Below, one piece after another: positions 1-8,755 of a stretch of DNA of 21,546 nt. Numbering within the stretch: the first letter of the stretch is position 1; every line of letters begins with the position of its first letter. Made by a program: the position numbers and the translations under genes. This DNA is from Gardnerella vaginalis (GTDB lineage: Bacteria > Actinomycetota > Actinomycetes > Actinomycetales > Bifidobacteriaceae), in NCBI RefSeq assembly GCF_001563665.1, contig NZ_KQ961853.1, positions 1 through 21,546 on the forward strand, read 5' to 3'. The notes beneath the pieces are model-generated. The model did not search any database, was not told the DNA's origin, and saw only the letters and a list, made by a program, of their open reading frames with translations.

Positions 1-198
1 CTTTAAGCTCCTTCGATGAGTGAGCTGGCACAGAAGGGAAGTCCAGTGGACTTACCTGCCAGCGAAGTGTTGAGCTGTTACTGCGTGCGCGATAAAAATT
101 GCACTAAAGATCTCATTCAGGGCGAAAAATCTTAAATCTCTGCCTAACTAATAGCAAAGCATACGTTGTAAATTAACCTATGCGTTAATGACAGATGA
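1..198. other. Left-edge noncoding stretch with GC-rich hairpin
   Basis: No gene can be supported here. The stretch contains an imperfect stem-loop at about 25-62: outer arms CTGGCA and TGCCAG, inner arms AAGTCC and GGACTT around a 3-nt loop. It is clearly more GC-rich than the surroundings. A 39-codon open frame from an ATG at 16 to a stop at 133-135 has no ribosome binding site and no recognisable product. An upstream gene cut by the window edge could end at 19 or 27 on the plus strand, but too little is left to tell. Confidence 0.4.
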
Positions 199-1791
199 TT
201 ATTTGTTCATAACGCCTTGCCATAGTGTTGTACTTTCTAATTTTCCATCAACAATATTCTTGAAATGATTCTCTTGATTTAGAATTGCGCTAGATCCTAG
301 TGTTGAAGCATCTTCATATGCAGCTTGGTGATAATGTAAATCATGTGTTAAAGTTCCTTTTTCGTCAATTCCTTTAACTGTTACACCTGAAATATCATAC
401 TTTTCATTATTTTCATTATTTTCCTTAGATTTTTTAGAATTCTTAATATTTTTTCTATCAAAGTGTGTCGCTTTTGCGCGAATCGTTACCCAATTACTTC
501 TTGAGGGATTTGATTTGCCGTCAAGATTTGCTACAAGTTCATCTTCCATTTCTATGCTTGTTACCCAAGTTTTTTCTGGAATATTATGATTAGCTATAGG
601 AGATCCTGCTGTTACAACATGTTGAATATTGTATTCTTTAGAGTAATCGCTAGCTATTGCTGCAGCAACAATCCCACCTTGTGAATGACCTATAAGCGCA
701 ACAGGATCATTTTTTTGAATTCCAGCTTTCTTCATTGCATTTATTACCATGCGAGCGCTATCTGCTTTTACTCTATCTGACTTATATGCGCTCATAACTT
801 CTGCGTTTTGTTCCCATCCGAAAGGGGAATGAGGCTTACCATCTGTTCCAGGTATTGTAACTAACCACGATTTAGATCCATCTTTCTTTTTGAAACATTG
901 TATAGCTATTGTTGCAGCTTCACTATTAGCAAGTGGAGGATGAACTCCAATATTTCCGCTGCTTAATTCTGTAATATTTGTTAAAGCTTCTTTAATGCTT
1001 TGTCCATTTTTTGGCAATATTGTTTTAGATTTATTTGGAATATTTATTTTGCTAACTGTTAATTTATTCCCTTGAGAATAATTGTTTATGCGAGAAGTTA
1101 TTGAGCTTAATCCAGCAGAAACTTCAGATAAAGAAGATCTTGAAAAATTATTGAAAATAATACTTTTATCTTGTTTGCCATTATTGAATAATAATTTAGC
1201 TTTTTTCATAAAATTCAAGCCATGAATTGTGAATCCAGTAATAGGGTTAATAAGAATATTATTTGATATTCCCCTTATAAAACCTTGTTGCAAAGGAGCA
1301 GTTGCATTAGACCATTTAGCAAAATTAGTCATACTGTTGTTTTTGTCTGAATTTAACGAAATTCCAGCAGAAACTAGCATTGGTATAGATAGAGAAGGAA
1401 TTAAAGTAAAGCATAAAGATACTGTATTGTCGAAAAAATTACGTGTTGATAATTCTGCATTAGAATATAAACTATTTGCTCTAGCGATAAGCTCGCTTAA
1501 ATCTAATAATTTTTCTGAAATAAGTTTACATTCTTGTGAATTGATTCTACATTCTTCATAGCTAAGTGAAGTATTTATAGAATCGCTTATATTGCAAAAT
1601 GGACCATCGCAGGAATTTTTAGCTAAAGTTATGCTCATAATTCTCATATAAGCTTGAAGCCAATTTTCACTTAAATAATTAAAATCATATGAAAGATTTT
1701 TCAATTGATTAGAGCAATATAAGTATTCTTGTTCTTTAGAAGCAGATAATGCTTTTCCACCTATTATTGTTGATTGAACTTTCCAAGGCAT
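199..1791 (-). CDS. Alpha/beta hydrolase with helical WXG-like N-terminus
   Basis: Predicted serine hydrolase of the lipase/esterase type, 530 residues from the preferred start. The nucleophile elbow GHSQG puts the likely catalytic serine at residue 370. D417 in MEDELV, followed by LDG, and a histidine in HDLHYH (483-488) would complete the triad. The first ~120 residues are mainly helical without a signal peptide, and a hydrophobic stretch lies at about 123-146. The start is the second ATG of ATGATG: GGAGG lies 6 nt upstream, and the previous gene stops at the same place. Upstream in-frame starts to 1824 are possible but lack this site. As the last gene of the MoxR/VWA run, it may be the effector or client. 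Substrate unknown; lipid or ester is inference from the fold. No strong terminator is seen after it. Confidence 0.8.
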   Translation of the reverse strand: MPWKVQSTIIGGKALSASKEQEYLYCSNQLKNLSYDFNYLSENWLQAYMRIMSITLAKNSCDGPFCNISDSINTSLSYEECRINSQECKLISEKLLDLSELIARANSLYSNAELSTRNFFDNTVSLCFTLIPSLSIPMLVSAGISLNSDKNNSMTNFAKWSNATAPLQQGFIRGISNNILINPITGFTIHGLNFMKKAKLLFNNGKQDKSIIFNNFSRSSLSEVSAGLSSITSRINNYSQGNKLTVSKINIPNKSKTILPKNGQSIKEALTNITELSSGNIGVHPPLANSEAATIAIQCFKKKDGSKSWLVTIPGTDGKPHSPFGWEQNAEVMSAYKSDRVKADSARMVINAMKKAGIQKNDPVALIGHSQGGIVAAAIASDYSKEYNIQHVVTAGSPIANHNIPEKTWVTSIEMEDELVANLDGKSNPSRSNWVTIRAKATHFDRKNIKNSKKSKENNENNEKYDISGVTVKGIDEKGTLTHDLHYHQAAYEDASTLGSSAILNQENHFKNIVDGKLESTTLWQGVMNK

Positions 1792-1985
1792 CATGCACCT
1801 CCATAAGTATATGAAATTGAGCATGCTTTATTTGCTAAATTTTGCAAGTCATTTTTATATAGAGTTGCAGCCTTACCGGTCCAATCGCTTAATTCATACG
1901 AGCGAACTAGTGCGAGTAAATCCATTGCACTGTAATACGTATTGCGTTTAAGCCACGCGAATTCATCATAATTATCGTTAAACAT
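1791..1985 (-). CDS. Small protein with W-x-G motif
   Basis: A 64-residue helical protein from the ATG at 1985. It has the sequence DWTGKAA around W35 and G37, followed by a second amphipathic stretch. This resembles the W-x-G turn of WXG100-type proteins, but it is shorter than the usual ~100 residues, so family membership is inference. A GTG in the same frame at 2021 would give 76 residues; neither start has a clear Shine-Dalgarno sequence. The stop codon overlaps the start of the hydrolase gene, whose ribosome binding site GGAGG lies inside this gene's last codons, so the two are probably translated together. It may be a chaperone, partner or export adaptor for the hydrolase. No signal peptide. 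Confidence 0.65.
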   Translation of the reverse strand: MFNDNYDEFAWLKRNTYYSAMDLLALVRSYELSDWTGKAATLYKNDLQNLANKACSISYTYGGA

Positions 1986-2068
1986 ATTTGTTATTACACA
2001 CAAAATATGTTTAAAAGTCACGTATTTTTAATGAATGTGGTTAGAAGTTGATAATGTGTATTCAAAAA

Positions 2069-2704
2069 TTACCAAGGCTTATTGTTCGAATCATTTTGCG
2101 TTTTAGAATTATTAACAGTTTTATCACTGTCATATTGATGCTCTGAGTGATTATTGTTATTTAGAAGATTTTCAATTTTTTGCTTTTGATCATTACTAAG
2201 TTGAGTATTATTTCCATCAGTATTATTTTCTGAATTAGAATCTTTTTTGTTATTTTCGGTAATATTACTAGAATTATTAGAATTGCTAGATGAATTTTTA
2301 TTGGAATTGTTTGGTTTGTTCATGGAATTTTCTTTAACAATTAGTTTTTCTAATTTTTTAGTAAAATCGCGAGATAATTTTGCGTTGATTTCAATTTTTT
2401 TCTTAATATCAGGTAATAAAAATGCATTATTTGAGTAAGCGTCTTCAAATTGAGAATCTGTTTGTTGTTGTTGAGTATGCAAAATATGTATATCTGCATC
2501 ACTTTTACTATAAGATTTAGCATTGCTGATTAACTTATCAGTAGCTTCATTATATGAAACTTCAGAATGAATATTTAAAATCGTTAAGTAAAGTAATACC
2601 AGAGAAAAAATTGTAAGAAGAATTGCAAATATTTGTGTAAGAATACGGAAAATAGAAGTGTGAATTTTAACTTTCGTTGATTTTTTATTCTCTATTGTTT
2701 TCAT
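2069..2704 (-). CDS. Membrane protein with Asn/Ser-rich C-terminal tail (DUF6466-like)
   Basis: A 211-residue protein with one N-terminal membrane segment at about 20-45 (hydrophobic, after a Lys-rich start), then a helical region of ~80 residues. The C-terminal ~80 residues are almost only N, S, K, D and Q and are probably disordered. It resembles small proteins found beside VWA genes in bifidobacteria (DUF6466 is my recollection, not a search result). Its ATG overlaps the stop of the upstream VWA gene as ATGA. Predicted to sit in the membrane with the tail outside. The function is unknown; a scaffold or partner of the VWA proteins is inference from context. Confidence 0.75.
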   Translation of the reverse strand: MKTIENKKSTKVKIHTSIFRILTQIFAILLTIFSLVLLYLTILNIHSEVSYNEATDKLISNAKSYSKSDADIHILHTQQQQTDSQFEDAYSNNAFLLPDIKKKIEINAKLSRDFTKKLEKLIVKENSMNKPNNSNKNSSSNSNNSSNITENNKKDSNSENNTDGNNTQLSNDQKQKIENLLNNNNHSEHQYDSDKTVNNSKTQNDSNNKPW

Positions 2705-3993
2705 AACAACTTACCTGACGTTAAAACCCATACTGCTAGTTCATATAACATTACTAAAGATAGCATTAAAGCAAAAGGCCATACTATAGGTTCTGGTCTT
2801 AAACGCGCTTTAAATGTTTTATTATCTCTCCATTTTTTAGACATAATATTTTTAGCTTCACTTCCGATGCGATCTTCATATTTTGCATGTATAAAAGATC
2901 CGCTTAACTCGTCAGCGATATTTTTCATATTTTTATCGTCTGCCTTTGAAATTCCAGGTTTACCTGTTGAAGGATCAATAACCCAAGAATTTGAATTTTC
3001 ATTTTTATCTTCATCGTCTTGTGCATTTGAATTGTTATTTGAATTGTTATCTTCATCGTTATTTTCATCGCTATCTAAAGCATTTTTAGATAAAGGTATT
3101 TTTCCGCCTTCTTTAGATCCTACTGTAATAACAAATGCATTGTTAATATAAGCTCTTAGAGAAGAAAATGTACGCCGTTTGCGATTAGTTGTTTCTTCTC
3201 CATCGCTAATTAAGTACAAAACGTTAATATCTTCAGGATGTGAATCATGTATTGCTTTTGAAACTAGTAAAGTTTGATCAATTGGAGCATCTAGACTTGT
3301 TCCTGACGAAATTCCAGTCGGTTCTGTTTGAATAGTATTAGCCCAATTTTCTATTGCATGAGCATCCGGAGTTAAAGGTACATCGAGAGACGTTGAAGTA
3401 CCAAATCGTATTCCAGTAAAGCTTGCGTTATTATAGGATTTTGTAACATCGTTTATTATTAGTTTTGCAGCGCGAATTCTTTCTATGTTTTTGCTATTTG
3501 AATAATTTGCATCTTTTACTTTCATAGATCCTGTTACGTCTAGAACAAATATTACGTTCGTAGCGCTTATAGAACGATGTGTAGTGTTTCGCATAATGCA
3601 CGGGCATAATATGCATATTGATATTAAGATGCACATTATGAGCCTTCTTATGCTCATTGATATTGTTTCATCTGTTACTTCTTTGCTAATCGATTGATTA
3701 GCAGATAAAATGCTATCAATTGATTTTTCATTAGTTTCATTTGTTTGCGCTGTTTGCGTTTTTTGCAACTTATCAGATTTTTTAATTGACTTTTTTTCAG
3801 ATAATTTTTTTATAAAAAACTTAAACTCTTTAAAAGCAAAAGCTATTATCACTAAAAGCAAAACAGTTGCAAAAATCCATCCAAAAACAGGCTTAAGTAT
3901 TATTTGACCTTCTGAAAAATTGTTGTATTCATATGATGAAAAAGTTATTTTAGCGAAAATATTATCAAATGCATCAAAGTATATTAGTTTCAT
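2701..3993 (-). CDS. Membrane-anchored VWA domain protein (second copy)
   Basis: A 430-residue von Willebrand A protein. The metal-binding MIDAS motif is DVTGS with D152, and a later conserved aspartate is D264 in LISDGEE. Membrane segments lie at about 32-54 and 115-133 and near the C-terminus (about 404-426), the layout of BatA/BatB-like proteins that work with MoxR ATPases. An acidic Asn/Asp/Glu-rich insertion interrupts the C-terminal part of the VWA domain. The start chosen is the ATG at 3993: it forms an ATGA overlap with the stop of the preceding gene and has GGAG about 9 nt upstream. An in-frame ATG at 4056 would extend it by 21 residues inside the neighbour. VWA proteins bind partners through a Mg2+-dependent site; the ligand here is unknown. 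Confidence 0.88.
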   Translation of the reverse strand: MKLIYFDAFDNIFAKITFSSYEYNNFSEGQIILKPVFGWIFATVLLLVIIAFAFKEFKFFIKKLSEKKSIKKSDKLQKTQTAQTNETNEKSIDSILSANQSISKEVTDETISMSIRRLIMCILISICILCPCIMRNTTHRSISATNVIFVLDVTGSMKVKDANYSNSKNIERIRAAKLIINDVTKSYNNASFTGIRFGTSTSLDVPLTPDAHAIENWANTIQTEPTGISSGTSLDAPIDQTLLVSKAIHDSHPEDINVLYLISDGEETTNRKRRTFSSLRAYINNAFVITVGSKEGGKIPLSKNALDSDENNDEDNNSNNNSNAQDDEDKNENSNSWVIDPSTGKPGISKADDKNMKNIADELSGSFIHAKYEDRIGSEAKNIMSKKWRDNKTFKARLRPEPIVWPFALMLSLVMLYELAVWVLTSGKLL

Positions 3994-5177
3994 CTCTTCA
4001 TTCTCCAAGCTATTGTAAGCCATGAAATAAAGCATATTATCAATAGCAAAATCCATATGTCTGGATCATCGCTTAAAGCAGATTGCGTATTATTTCTCGT
4101 AAGTGTTCCTCGAGATTGCTCAATTTTTCTAACAAGAGTTAATACTGAATCATTATTTCTAGTCAGGAATGTTCCTCCATGATTTTCAATAAGATTTTTC
4201 ATTTGCAAAGTACTATCGTTATTTTCGTTTTCTTTAGCACCTGAATACAGTCCATCAACACTAATATGAGCTTGTTTAGTTAAATCTAATGCTTGTTTCA
4301 AAGTATAAGCAGGTTTTCCAGAAACAACGTTATCGGTTGCTAAAACAATAGAAGCATTCCTGCGTAATCTATTTGCTTTTTGTTTTCCATTATTTGAACT
4401 TCCATAAATAAATCCAGGAATCATAGCAGCACAGCTTACTAATCCATCGCCTATTAAAGAAGTAGCTTCTTTGCGATTTTGAGTTCCTTCAAGCCAATCA
4501 GATATTTGCTGATATTGTCGCTGTTGCATTTTATCTATGCTACTTTGTGTTTGCACTCCATTAAGAAGTTTAGATGCGTATGAAAGTTGTTTTTTAACAA
4601 GAGAATAATCGTCAGTTAAAGGGAACACAGTTCTAGATGTTGAGTTAAAAATACTCAATCCTATTCTTTCGCCTTGGAAATGTTGGACAAAAGTTAAATA
4701 CGATTGCAATACTTCTTGATCGTATGGTAATGCAGATCCAGAAACATCTAAACACAACACAATATCCCTAGTGCTAGCTTGTTCTTTAGCGTCATAAATT
4801 TTTGAAGGTCTTGCAATTAAAAATGTAGCTATAATAAATGAAAAAATTAATAATATTGTAGAAATTCTTTTTAGAATAATCCACTTTCTTAAAGCTCTAC
4901 TTGTTATAGTTCCTTGCAAATCGTTGTCAAGATTAAAAGTGTATAGAGCGTTGTTATTTCTGATGCTACTGTTGCTTTCACTGTTTTCAAGTTTTTTTAA
5001 CAAATCATTATCTGCTTTAAGCATCAATGATTCCCAAGATTTTTTGCGATTCTTTTGCAAAACTAAGTTAATAAGTAGAACGCATGAAATAGTTAATATG
5101 CATAAGAGCAGACCAAATACTATAACAATTGGCCATTTCAGTTTCCATTGGAATAATATTTCCCAGCTTCCATTCAT
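3990..5177 (-). CDS. Membrane-anchored VWA domain protein (first copy)
   Basis: A 395-residue VWA protein. Two membrane segments at about 13-39 and 98-116 precede the VWA domain, and a third lies at about 371-393. The MIDAS motif is DVSGS with D144. A long loop between residues ~205 and 250 is rich in Gln, Asn and basic residues. The architecture is that of BatA-type proteins encoded with MoxR and DUF58 genes. The ATG at 5177 has AAGGGG upstream. An 82-nt gap separates it from the preceding gene, the largest gap inside the moxR-to-VWA run. The gap contains a weak promoter-like pair (TTGCGA, 17 nt, TTAAAT), so an internal promoter is possible. Its stop overlaps the next gene by ATGA. Confidence 0.88.
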   Translation of the reverse strand: MNGSWEILFQWKLKWPIVIVFGLLLCILTISCVLLINLVLQKNRKKSWESLMLKADNDLLKKLENSESNSSIRNNNALYTFNLDNDLQGTITSRALRKWIILKRISTILLIFSFIIATFLIARPSKIYDAKEQASTRDIVLCLDVSGSALPYDQEVLQSYLTFVQHFQGERIGLSIFNSTSRTVFPLTDDYSLVKKQLSYASKLLNGVQTQSSIDKMQQRQYQQISDWLEGTQNRKEATSLIGDGLVSCAAMIPGFIYGSSNNGKQKANRLRRNASIVLATDNVVSGKPAYTLKQALDLTKQAHISVDGLYSGAKENENNDSTLQMKNLIENHGGTFLTRNNDSVLTLVRKIEQSRGTLTRNNTQSALSDDPDIWILLLIICFISWLTIAWRMKR

Positions 5178-5259
5178 AAATTTCAGCCCCTTATGATTTA
5201 ACTTTTGTGTAAGTCTTTTCGCAAATACGCTATTTTAAATTCTTATTTTTTGTTTTTGC

Positions 5260-5817
5260 TCAAATTTTGCTGTTTCTTCTGCTTTTTCTTTTGCTGTTTC
5301 TATCGTTACTAGACCAACTTTCAAGTAGTATAAGAACCCAATGAGCTGCTTGTTCAACGCTTGTTTGTTGAGCTTGATTATTTATATTCCTATCTGCAAA
5401 TTCGCATGGATAAAGAGCTGTAATAGTTTGACGTAATTTATCTGCACCAATTTTATTATTCCACTTATTACGTAAAGAACTTAATTCTTTTAGAGTAAAT
5501 GTAGTTATATCTTTACCAGTTAGTAAAGATACGTATTTTCTTGCTATTGATGCGAGTTTTGCGCAAGCTTCGTCATGAGAAATAAGGTTATTGTTATAGT
5601 CATCAACAATAGAATCTATACTTTTTCTCCATTGACTTTTATTAGAGTCGACTTTATGAGATGGTGAGGAAGAATCGACTAATTTTGCAATTTTTTTAGT
5701 TCTAAAAGATAAATAAAATATGCAAATTGAAAAACAAATTGTAATTGCAATAATACAAATAACGATTGCGTAGAGCATATGATTATCAAGATGTGGCTGA
5801 ATATTGGATAAATTCAT
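5260..5817 (-). CDS. Small membrane protein of the MoxR/VWA cluster
   Basis: A 185-residue protein with one membrane segment at about 13-37 and a cytosolic, mostly helical domain of ~130 residues. It ends in a strongly basic tail (RKSRRNSKI). By position, between DUF58 and VWA genes, it matches the slot held by DUF4381-like proteins in other MoxR clusters, but I cannot claim homology from sequence alone. The start overlaps the DUF58 stop as ATGA, so translation is probably coupled. Role unknown; likely a membrane part of the same complex. Confidence 0.78.
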   Translation of the reverse strand: MNLSNIQPHLDNHMLYAIVICIIAITICFSICIFYLSFRTKKIAKLVDSSSPSHKVDSNKSQWRKSIDSIVDDYNNNLISHDEACAKLASIARKYVSLLTGKDITTFTLKELSSLRNKWNNKIGADKLRQTITALYPCEFADRNINNQAQQTSVEQAAHWVLILLESWSSNDRNSKRKSRRNSKI

Positions 5818-6803
5818 TGCAACACCTTTCTAGACATAGTTTTAAATGCATCACGAAGCATAGATTCGCTTGAATCAGCGTGAATGATGCTAGCGCTCAT
5901 ATTTGTGATTGTTTCATCAAGAAGATTTAGTGTAGAAGAACGTCTTGAATCAATTTCTTTTTTGATCGTGTCTTCCATTAGAAAAGCTGGTATTTGTCGT
6001 AAAGTAATACCGTCAAAAATCTGTGATTTCAAAGAAGAGTCGCAAGAATTTATAGTGTTAATAGATACAACGATTAGCTTGTGCTTAAAAATGATTTCTT
6101 GCAACTCATCCAATTTAGAAGAAGAAAACATTTCGCTATTTGCAATAAGAACTATAAGATCGTTTTTAGATTGAATATTTCTTATAAAATCCAATATTGA
6201 ATCAATATTTTTACTGTTACAACGAAACTTTAACAATGATGTATCAATAATTCGTTCGCAATCTGGCATATTTGACACTTCAGGCATTTGTTTTACGCAA
6301 TCGCCATCAGCCATAACTAATTTTACTGTATCATTACGTTTCATGCTTAATGAAGCGAATAAGCATATTGCATTAGCTGCGACTTCATATGCGTATTCTC
6401 CAGATTTACAGGAAGAGTTCATCGAGATACTTGCATCGCAAATAATCCACGTAGAAGATGCAATCAAACGCTCGCGTGCGCAAACCATAGGTTGACCAAC
6501 TCTAGCGCTTGCAGACCAATTCATCATACGAGCTTCATCGCCAGGCTGCCATTGATGAATATCGACAATATCACCATTTCCATAGCGTGCTCTGGATGAA
6601 TGCTCGCCTTCTAATAATCCTAATGTTGTGCGAGCAGATGGGAGAGTCATCTTATAATCAAGAATCTCTATTTTTTTGCGAACAAGACGAGATTTCTTAG
6701 ATAAATAAATACGATTGTTATTTTGTTTTACGCTAATCAAAGGCATAGTATTTCTGATTTTGGGATCGTTATTCGCATTACGATTCACAAATGAATCGAT
6801 CAT
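5814..6803 (-). CDS. DUF58 family protein
   Basis: A 329-residue soluble protein of the DUF58 family, which is usually encoded next to MoxR ATPases. The family signature is clear at about residues 73-107: RYGNGD, then QPGDEARMMNWSASARVG. The remainder has a VWA-like fold with a weak first motif (ICDASISMN), expected for this family. No membrane segment is evident; many DUF58 proteins have an N-terminal hairpin, so this looks like a short form. The ATG overlaps the moxR stop as ATGA. The gene is the second of the run. Function in detail is unknown in the family; a link to assembly or regulation of envelope enzymes is known only for some members. Confidence 0.88.
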   Translation of the reverse strand: MIDSFVNRNANNDPKIRNTMPLISVKQNNNRIYLSKKSRLVRKKIEILDYKMTLPSARTTLGLLEGEHSSRARYGNGDIVDIHQWQPGDEARMMNWSASARVGQPMVCARERLIASSTWIICDASISMNSSCKSGEYAYEVAANAICLFASLSMKRNDTVKLVMADGDCVKQMPEVSNMPDCERIIDTSLLKFRCNSKNIDSILDFIRNIQSKNDLIVLIANSEMFSSSKLDELQEIIFKHKLIVVSINTINSCDSSLKSQIFDGITLRQIPAFLMEDTIKKEIDSRRSSTLNLLDETITNMSASIIHADSSESMLRDAFKTMSRKVLQ

Positions 6804-7900
6804 GGTACAGGAACCGTTTCAACAATCGCATCAATGATTTGATCGCTCGTAATAGAATTAGCTAAAGCTTCAAAAGTTAGAAGAATGCGATGACGTAAAA
6901 CTTCATGAGCAAACTTTTTAACATCTTCAGGTATGACGTAATCTCGACCAGAAATAAGAGCGTGAGCTTGAGCAATACGAACCAATGCAATAGACGCACG
7001 AGGGCTTGCTCCGATTCTAACTAGTGAAGGAAGTGTTGATAATGGGTTTGATCCAGCTCCTCTAGTAGTTGCAACTAAATCAACAACGTATTGCATTATT
7101 GATTTAGAAACATGAATACTCCTTGAAGATGAACGTAAGAATAATACGTCATTTAAGCTTATTTGTTGCTTCTTTAGCGATTCTACATTTATGACATCAG
7201 ATCCACGATCGCTAAGCATATCTAACATCTTAATTTCTTCATCGAAAGTAGGATAAGTTAAGATTGACTTCATCATAAAGCGATCCATTTGCGCTTCAGG
7301 AAGATTAAAAGTTCCTTCTTCTTCAATAGGATTTTGTGTAGCTATGACCATAAACGGATTTGGCAGCGCAATTCGTTCTCCTCCAATTGTTGTTGCGTTT
7401 TCTGCCATAGCTTCAAGAAGAGCTGATTGAGTTTTAGCGTTAGAACGATTTATTTCATCTAATAAAACAACATTTGCATGTATAGGACCAATTTGAGTAG
7501 TAAAACGTTTAGTTGAAAAGTCAAAAACTTGAGTTCCTACTAAATCAGATGGCATTAAATCTGGAGTGCATTGTACTCTTCGAAAAGTTCCAGACATAGC
7601 AGTTGCAAGAGTTTGTGCAGCAGTCGTTTTTGCTAATCCAGGTACAGATTCTATAAGAATATGTCCGCCTGCTATAAGCGTTAAAATCAAAGATTCACGA
7701 AGAGAATCTTGTCCAACAAGTGTATTCTTAAAGCGAGAGCGCAAAACATTCACAATTTGCTGTGATCTTCTAAGATCTTCTATAGTAACGCCAGATTTTA
7801 TTGTGGACTTTACATCTGTATTAGATATTTTTATATCATCGCCATTGTTTACATTTAGTGGCGATACTTTTTTACGTGGTTCTGGTGGGAATAATGCCAT
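6800..7900 (-). CDS. MoxR family AAA+ ATPase
   Basis: A 366-residue AAA+ ATPase of the MoxR type, thought to act as a chaperone-like motor that matures or assembles protein complexes together with VWA proteins. Visible motifs: Walker A variant ESVPGLAKT (84-92, typical of MoxR), Walker B VVLLDE (144-149), sensor 1 MVIATQNP (184-191) and a C-terminal helical lid with ASPRAS. The first ~40 residues are a variable extension. The ATG at 7900 is the only usual start; in-frame upstream codons run quickly into a stop. There is no Shine-Dalgarno sequence. A TATCAT box ending 7 nt before the ATG would make the transcript leaderless. It is the first gene of the operon-like run, with a 9-bp repeat array directly upstream. 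Confidence 0.93.
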   Translation of the reverse strand: MALFPPEPRKKVSPLNVNNGDDIKISNTDVKSTIKSGVTIEDLRRSQQIVNVLRSRFKNTLVGQDSLRESLILTLIAGGHILIESVPGLAKTTAAQTLATAMSGTFRRVQCTPDLMPSDLVGTQVFDFSTKRFTTQIGPIHANVVLLDEINRSNAKTQSALLEAMAENATTIGGERIALPNPFMVIATQNPIEEEGTFNLPEAQMDRFMMKSILTYPTFDEEIKMLDMLSDRGSDVINVESLKKQQISLNDVLFLRSSSRSIHVSKSIMQYVVDLVATTRGAGSNPLSTLPSLVRIGASPRASIALVRIAQAHALISGRDYVIPEDVKKFAHEVLRHRILLTFEALANSITSDQIIDAIVETVPVP

Positions 7901-7907
7901 AATTTCT

Positions 7908-7913
7908 ATGATA
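7908..7913 (-). promoter_or_regulatory. Candidate -10 box of moxR (leaderless)
   Basis: TATCAT on the minus strand (5 of 6 to TATAAT) ends 7 nt before the moxR ATG, so transcription would begin at or very near the A of the ATG. No ribosome binding site is present, which fits a leaderless message, common in Actinobacteria. The -35 position falls in the edge of the 9-bp repeat array and matches poorly. Confidence 0.35.
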
Positions 7914-7931
7914 ACTTATGACATATATGTG

Positions 7932-7976
7932 TTCTGTATTTTCTGTATGTTACGCATCTTCTGTATGTTCTGTATT
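7932..7976. repeat. Five-unit 9-bp tandem array between ung and moxR
   Basis: Units start at 7932, 7941, 7950, 7959 and 7968. Four carry the octamer TTCTGTAT; the central one is degenerate (TTACGCAT). The ninth base reads T, G, C, G, T, so the array is symmetric about the centre. It is noncoding as far as I can see and reaches the -35 position of the moxR promoter candidate. Confidence 0.8.
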
Positions 7977-8038
7977 TTATATGTTATTTGTGTAAATTTA
8001 AATTTTATCTATTTTTGTCAATATTTTCGTCATTCTTC

Positions 8039-8743
8039 TTACGTTAAAGACCAATCAATAGGAGTTGCGCCAATAGCCATCAATGCTTCATTAGTTCTTG
8101 AAAATGGATGCGATCCGAAAAATCCTCGCGATGCAGAAAGAGGACTTGGATGCGCAGATTCAATCAGAGTTGCATGAGTAAGTAGTGGAGCAAGGCTTTG
8201 AGCGTTTCTTCCCCATAATATTGCAACCAAAGGTAAATAATTACCGTTTTCGTCAACTCTATTATTTAGAACTTTAACAGCTTCCTCTGTAATTTCTTCC
8301 CATCCTTTTCCTTGATGACTATTAGGTAAACCTGCTTCAACAGTAAGACATCTGTTAAGAAGCATGACGCCTTGTTTAGTCCAAGGAGTCAAATCTCCAT
8401 TTGTAGGCATTGGAACATGAACATCATTAACTAATTCCTTATAAATATTTATTAAACTTTTAGGTAACGGATGCACATTTTTTTCTGTACTAAAACTCAA
8501 TCCAACAGGATGACCTGGAGTAGGGTATGGGTCTTGACCTACTATAAGAACTTTTATGCTATTAAGAGGAATAGTAAATGCTCGCAAAATATTATGCGCA
8601 TCTGGAAGAATATGATGTCCTTGTCTAATTTGCGCTCGCAAAAAATCACCCATAGCGCGAATGCATGGCTCTTTTGATTTCATGCTTAAAGCCCAGTTAG
8701 TTTCCATAAGTTCGTCTAAAGGTTTTATTTTTGTAACACTCAT
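8039..8743 (-). CDS. ung: Uracil-DNA glycosylase
   Basis: Removes uracil from DNA at the start of base excision repair, in the cytosol. The 234-residue protein has the normal family length. The water-activating motif is [10 protein letters not shown] with D71, in the form common in Actinobacteria. The C-terminal DNA-binding motif [10 protein letters not shown] begins at H198 and continues into [11 protein letters not shown]. The ATG at 8743 has only a weak ribosome binding site. A perfect TTGACA lies upstream inside a small inverted repeat shared with the divergent LytR_C gene. The moxR operon follows on the same strand after 138 nt, with no obvious terminator between, so some read-through is possible. 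Confidence 0.95.
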   Translation of the reverse strand: MSVTKIKPLDELMETNWALSMKSKEPCIRAMGDFLRAQIRQGHHILPDAHNILRAFTIPLNSIKVLIVGQDPYPTPGHPVGLSFSTEKNVHPLPKSLINIYKELVNDVHVPMPTNGDLTPWTKQGVMLLNRCLTVEAGLPNSHQGKGWEEITEEAVKVLNNRVDENGNYLPLVAILWGRNAQSLAPLLTHATLIESAHPSPLSASRGFFGSHPFSRTNEALMAIGATPIDWSLT

Positions 8744-8755
8744 ACGAACACTCTA

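Noticed and set aside
16..135. 39-codon open frame at the left edge
   Set aside because: No ribosome binding site, no recognisable product, and it overlaps a hairpin; too weak to call a gene.
1229..1561. 110-residue plus-strand open frame
   Set aside because: Fully antisense to the hydrolase gene with no ribosome binding site; a shadow frame.
7566..8177. 203-residue plus-strand open frame spanning the ung-moxR gap
   Set aside because: Antisense to both moxR and ung; its middle is only the translated 9-bp array (Phe/Cys-rich).
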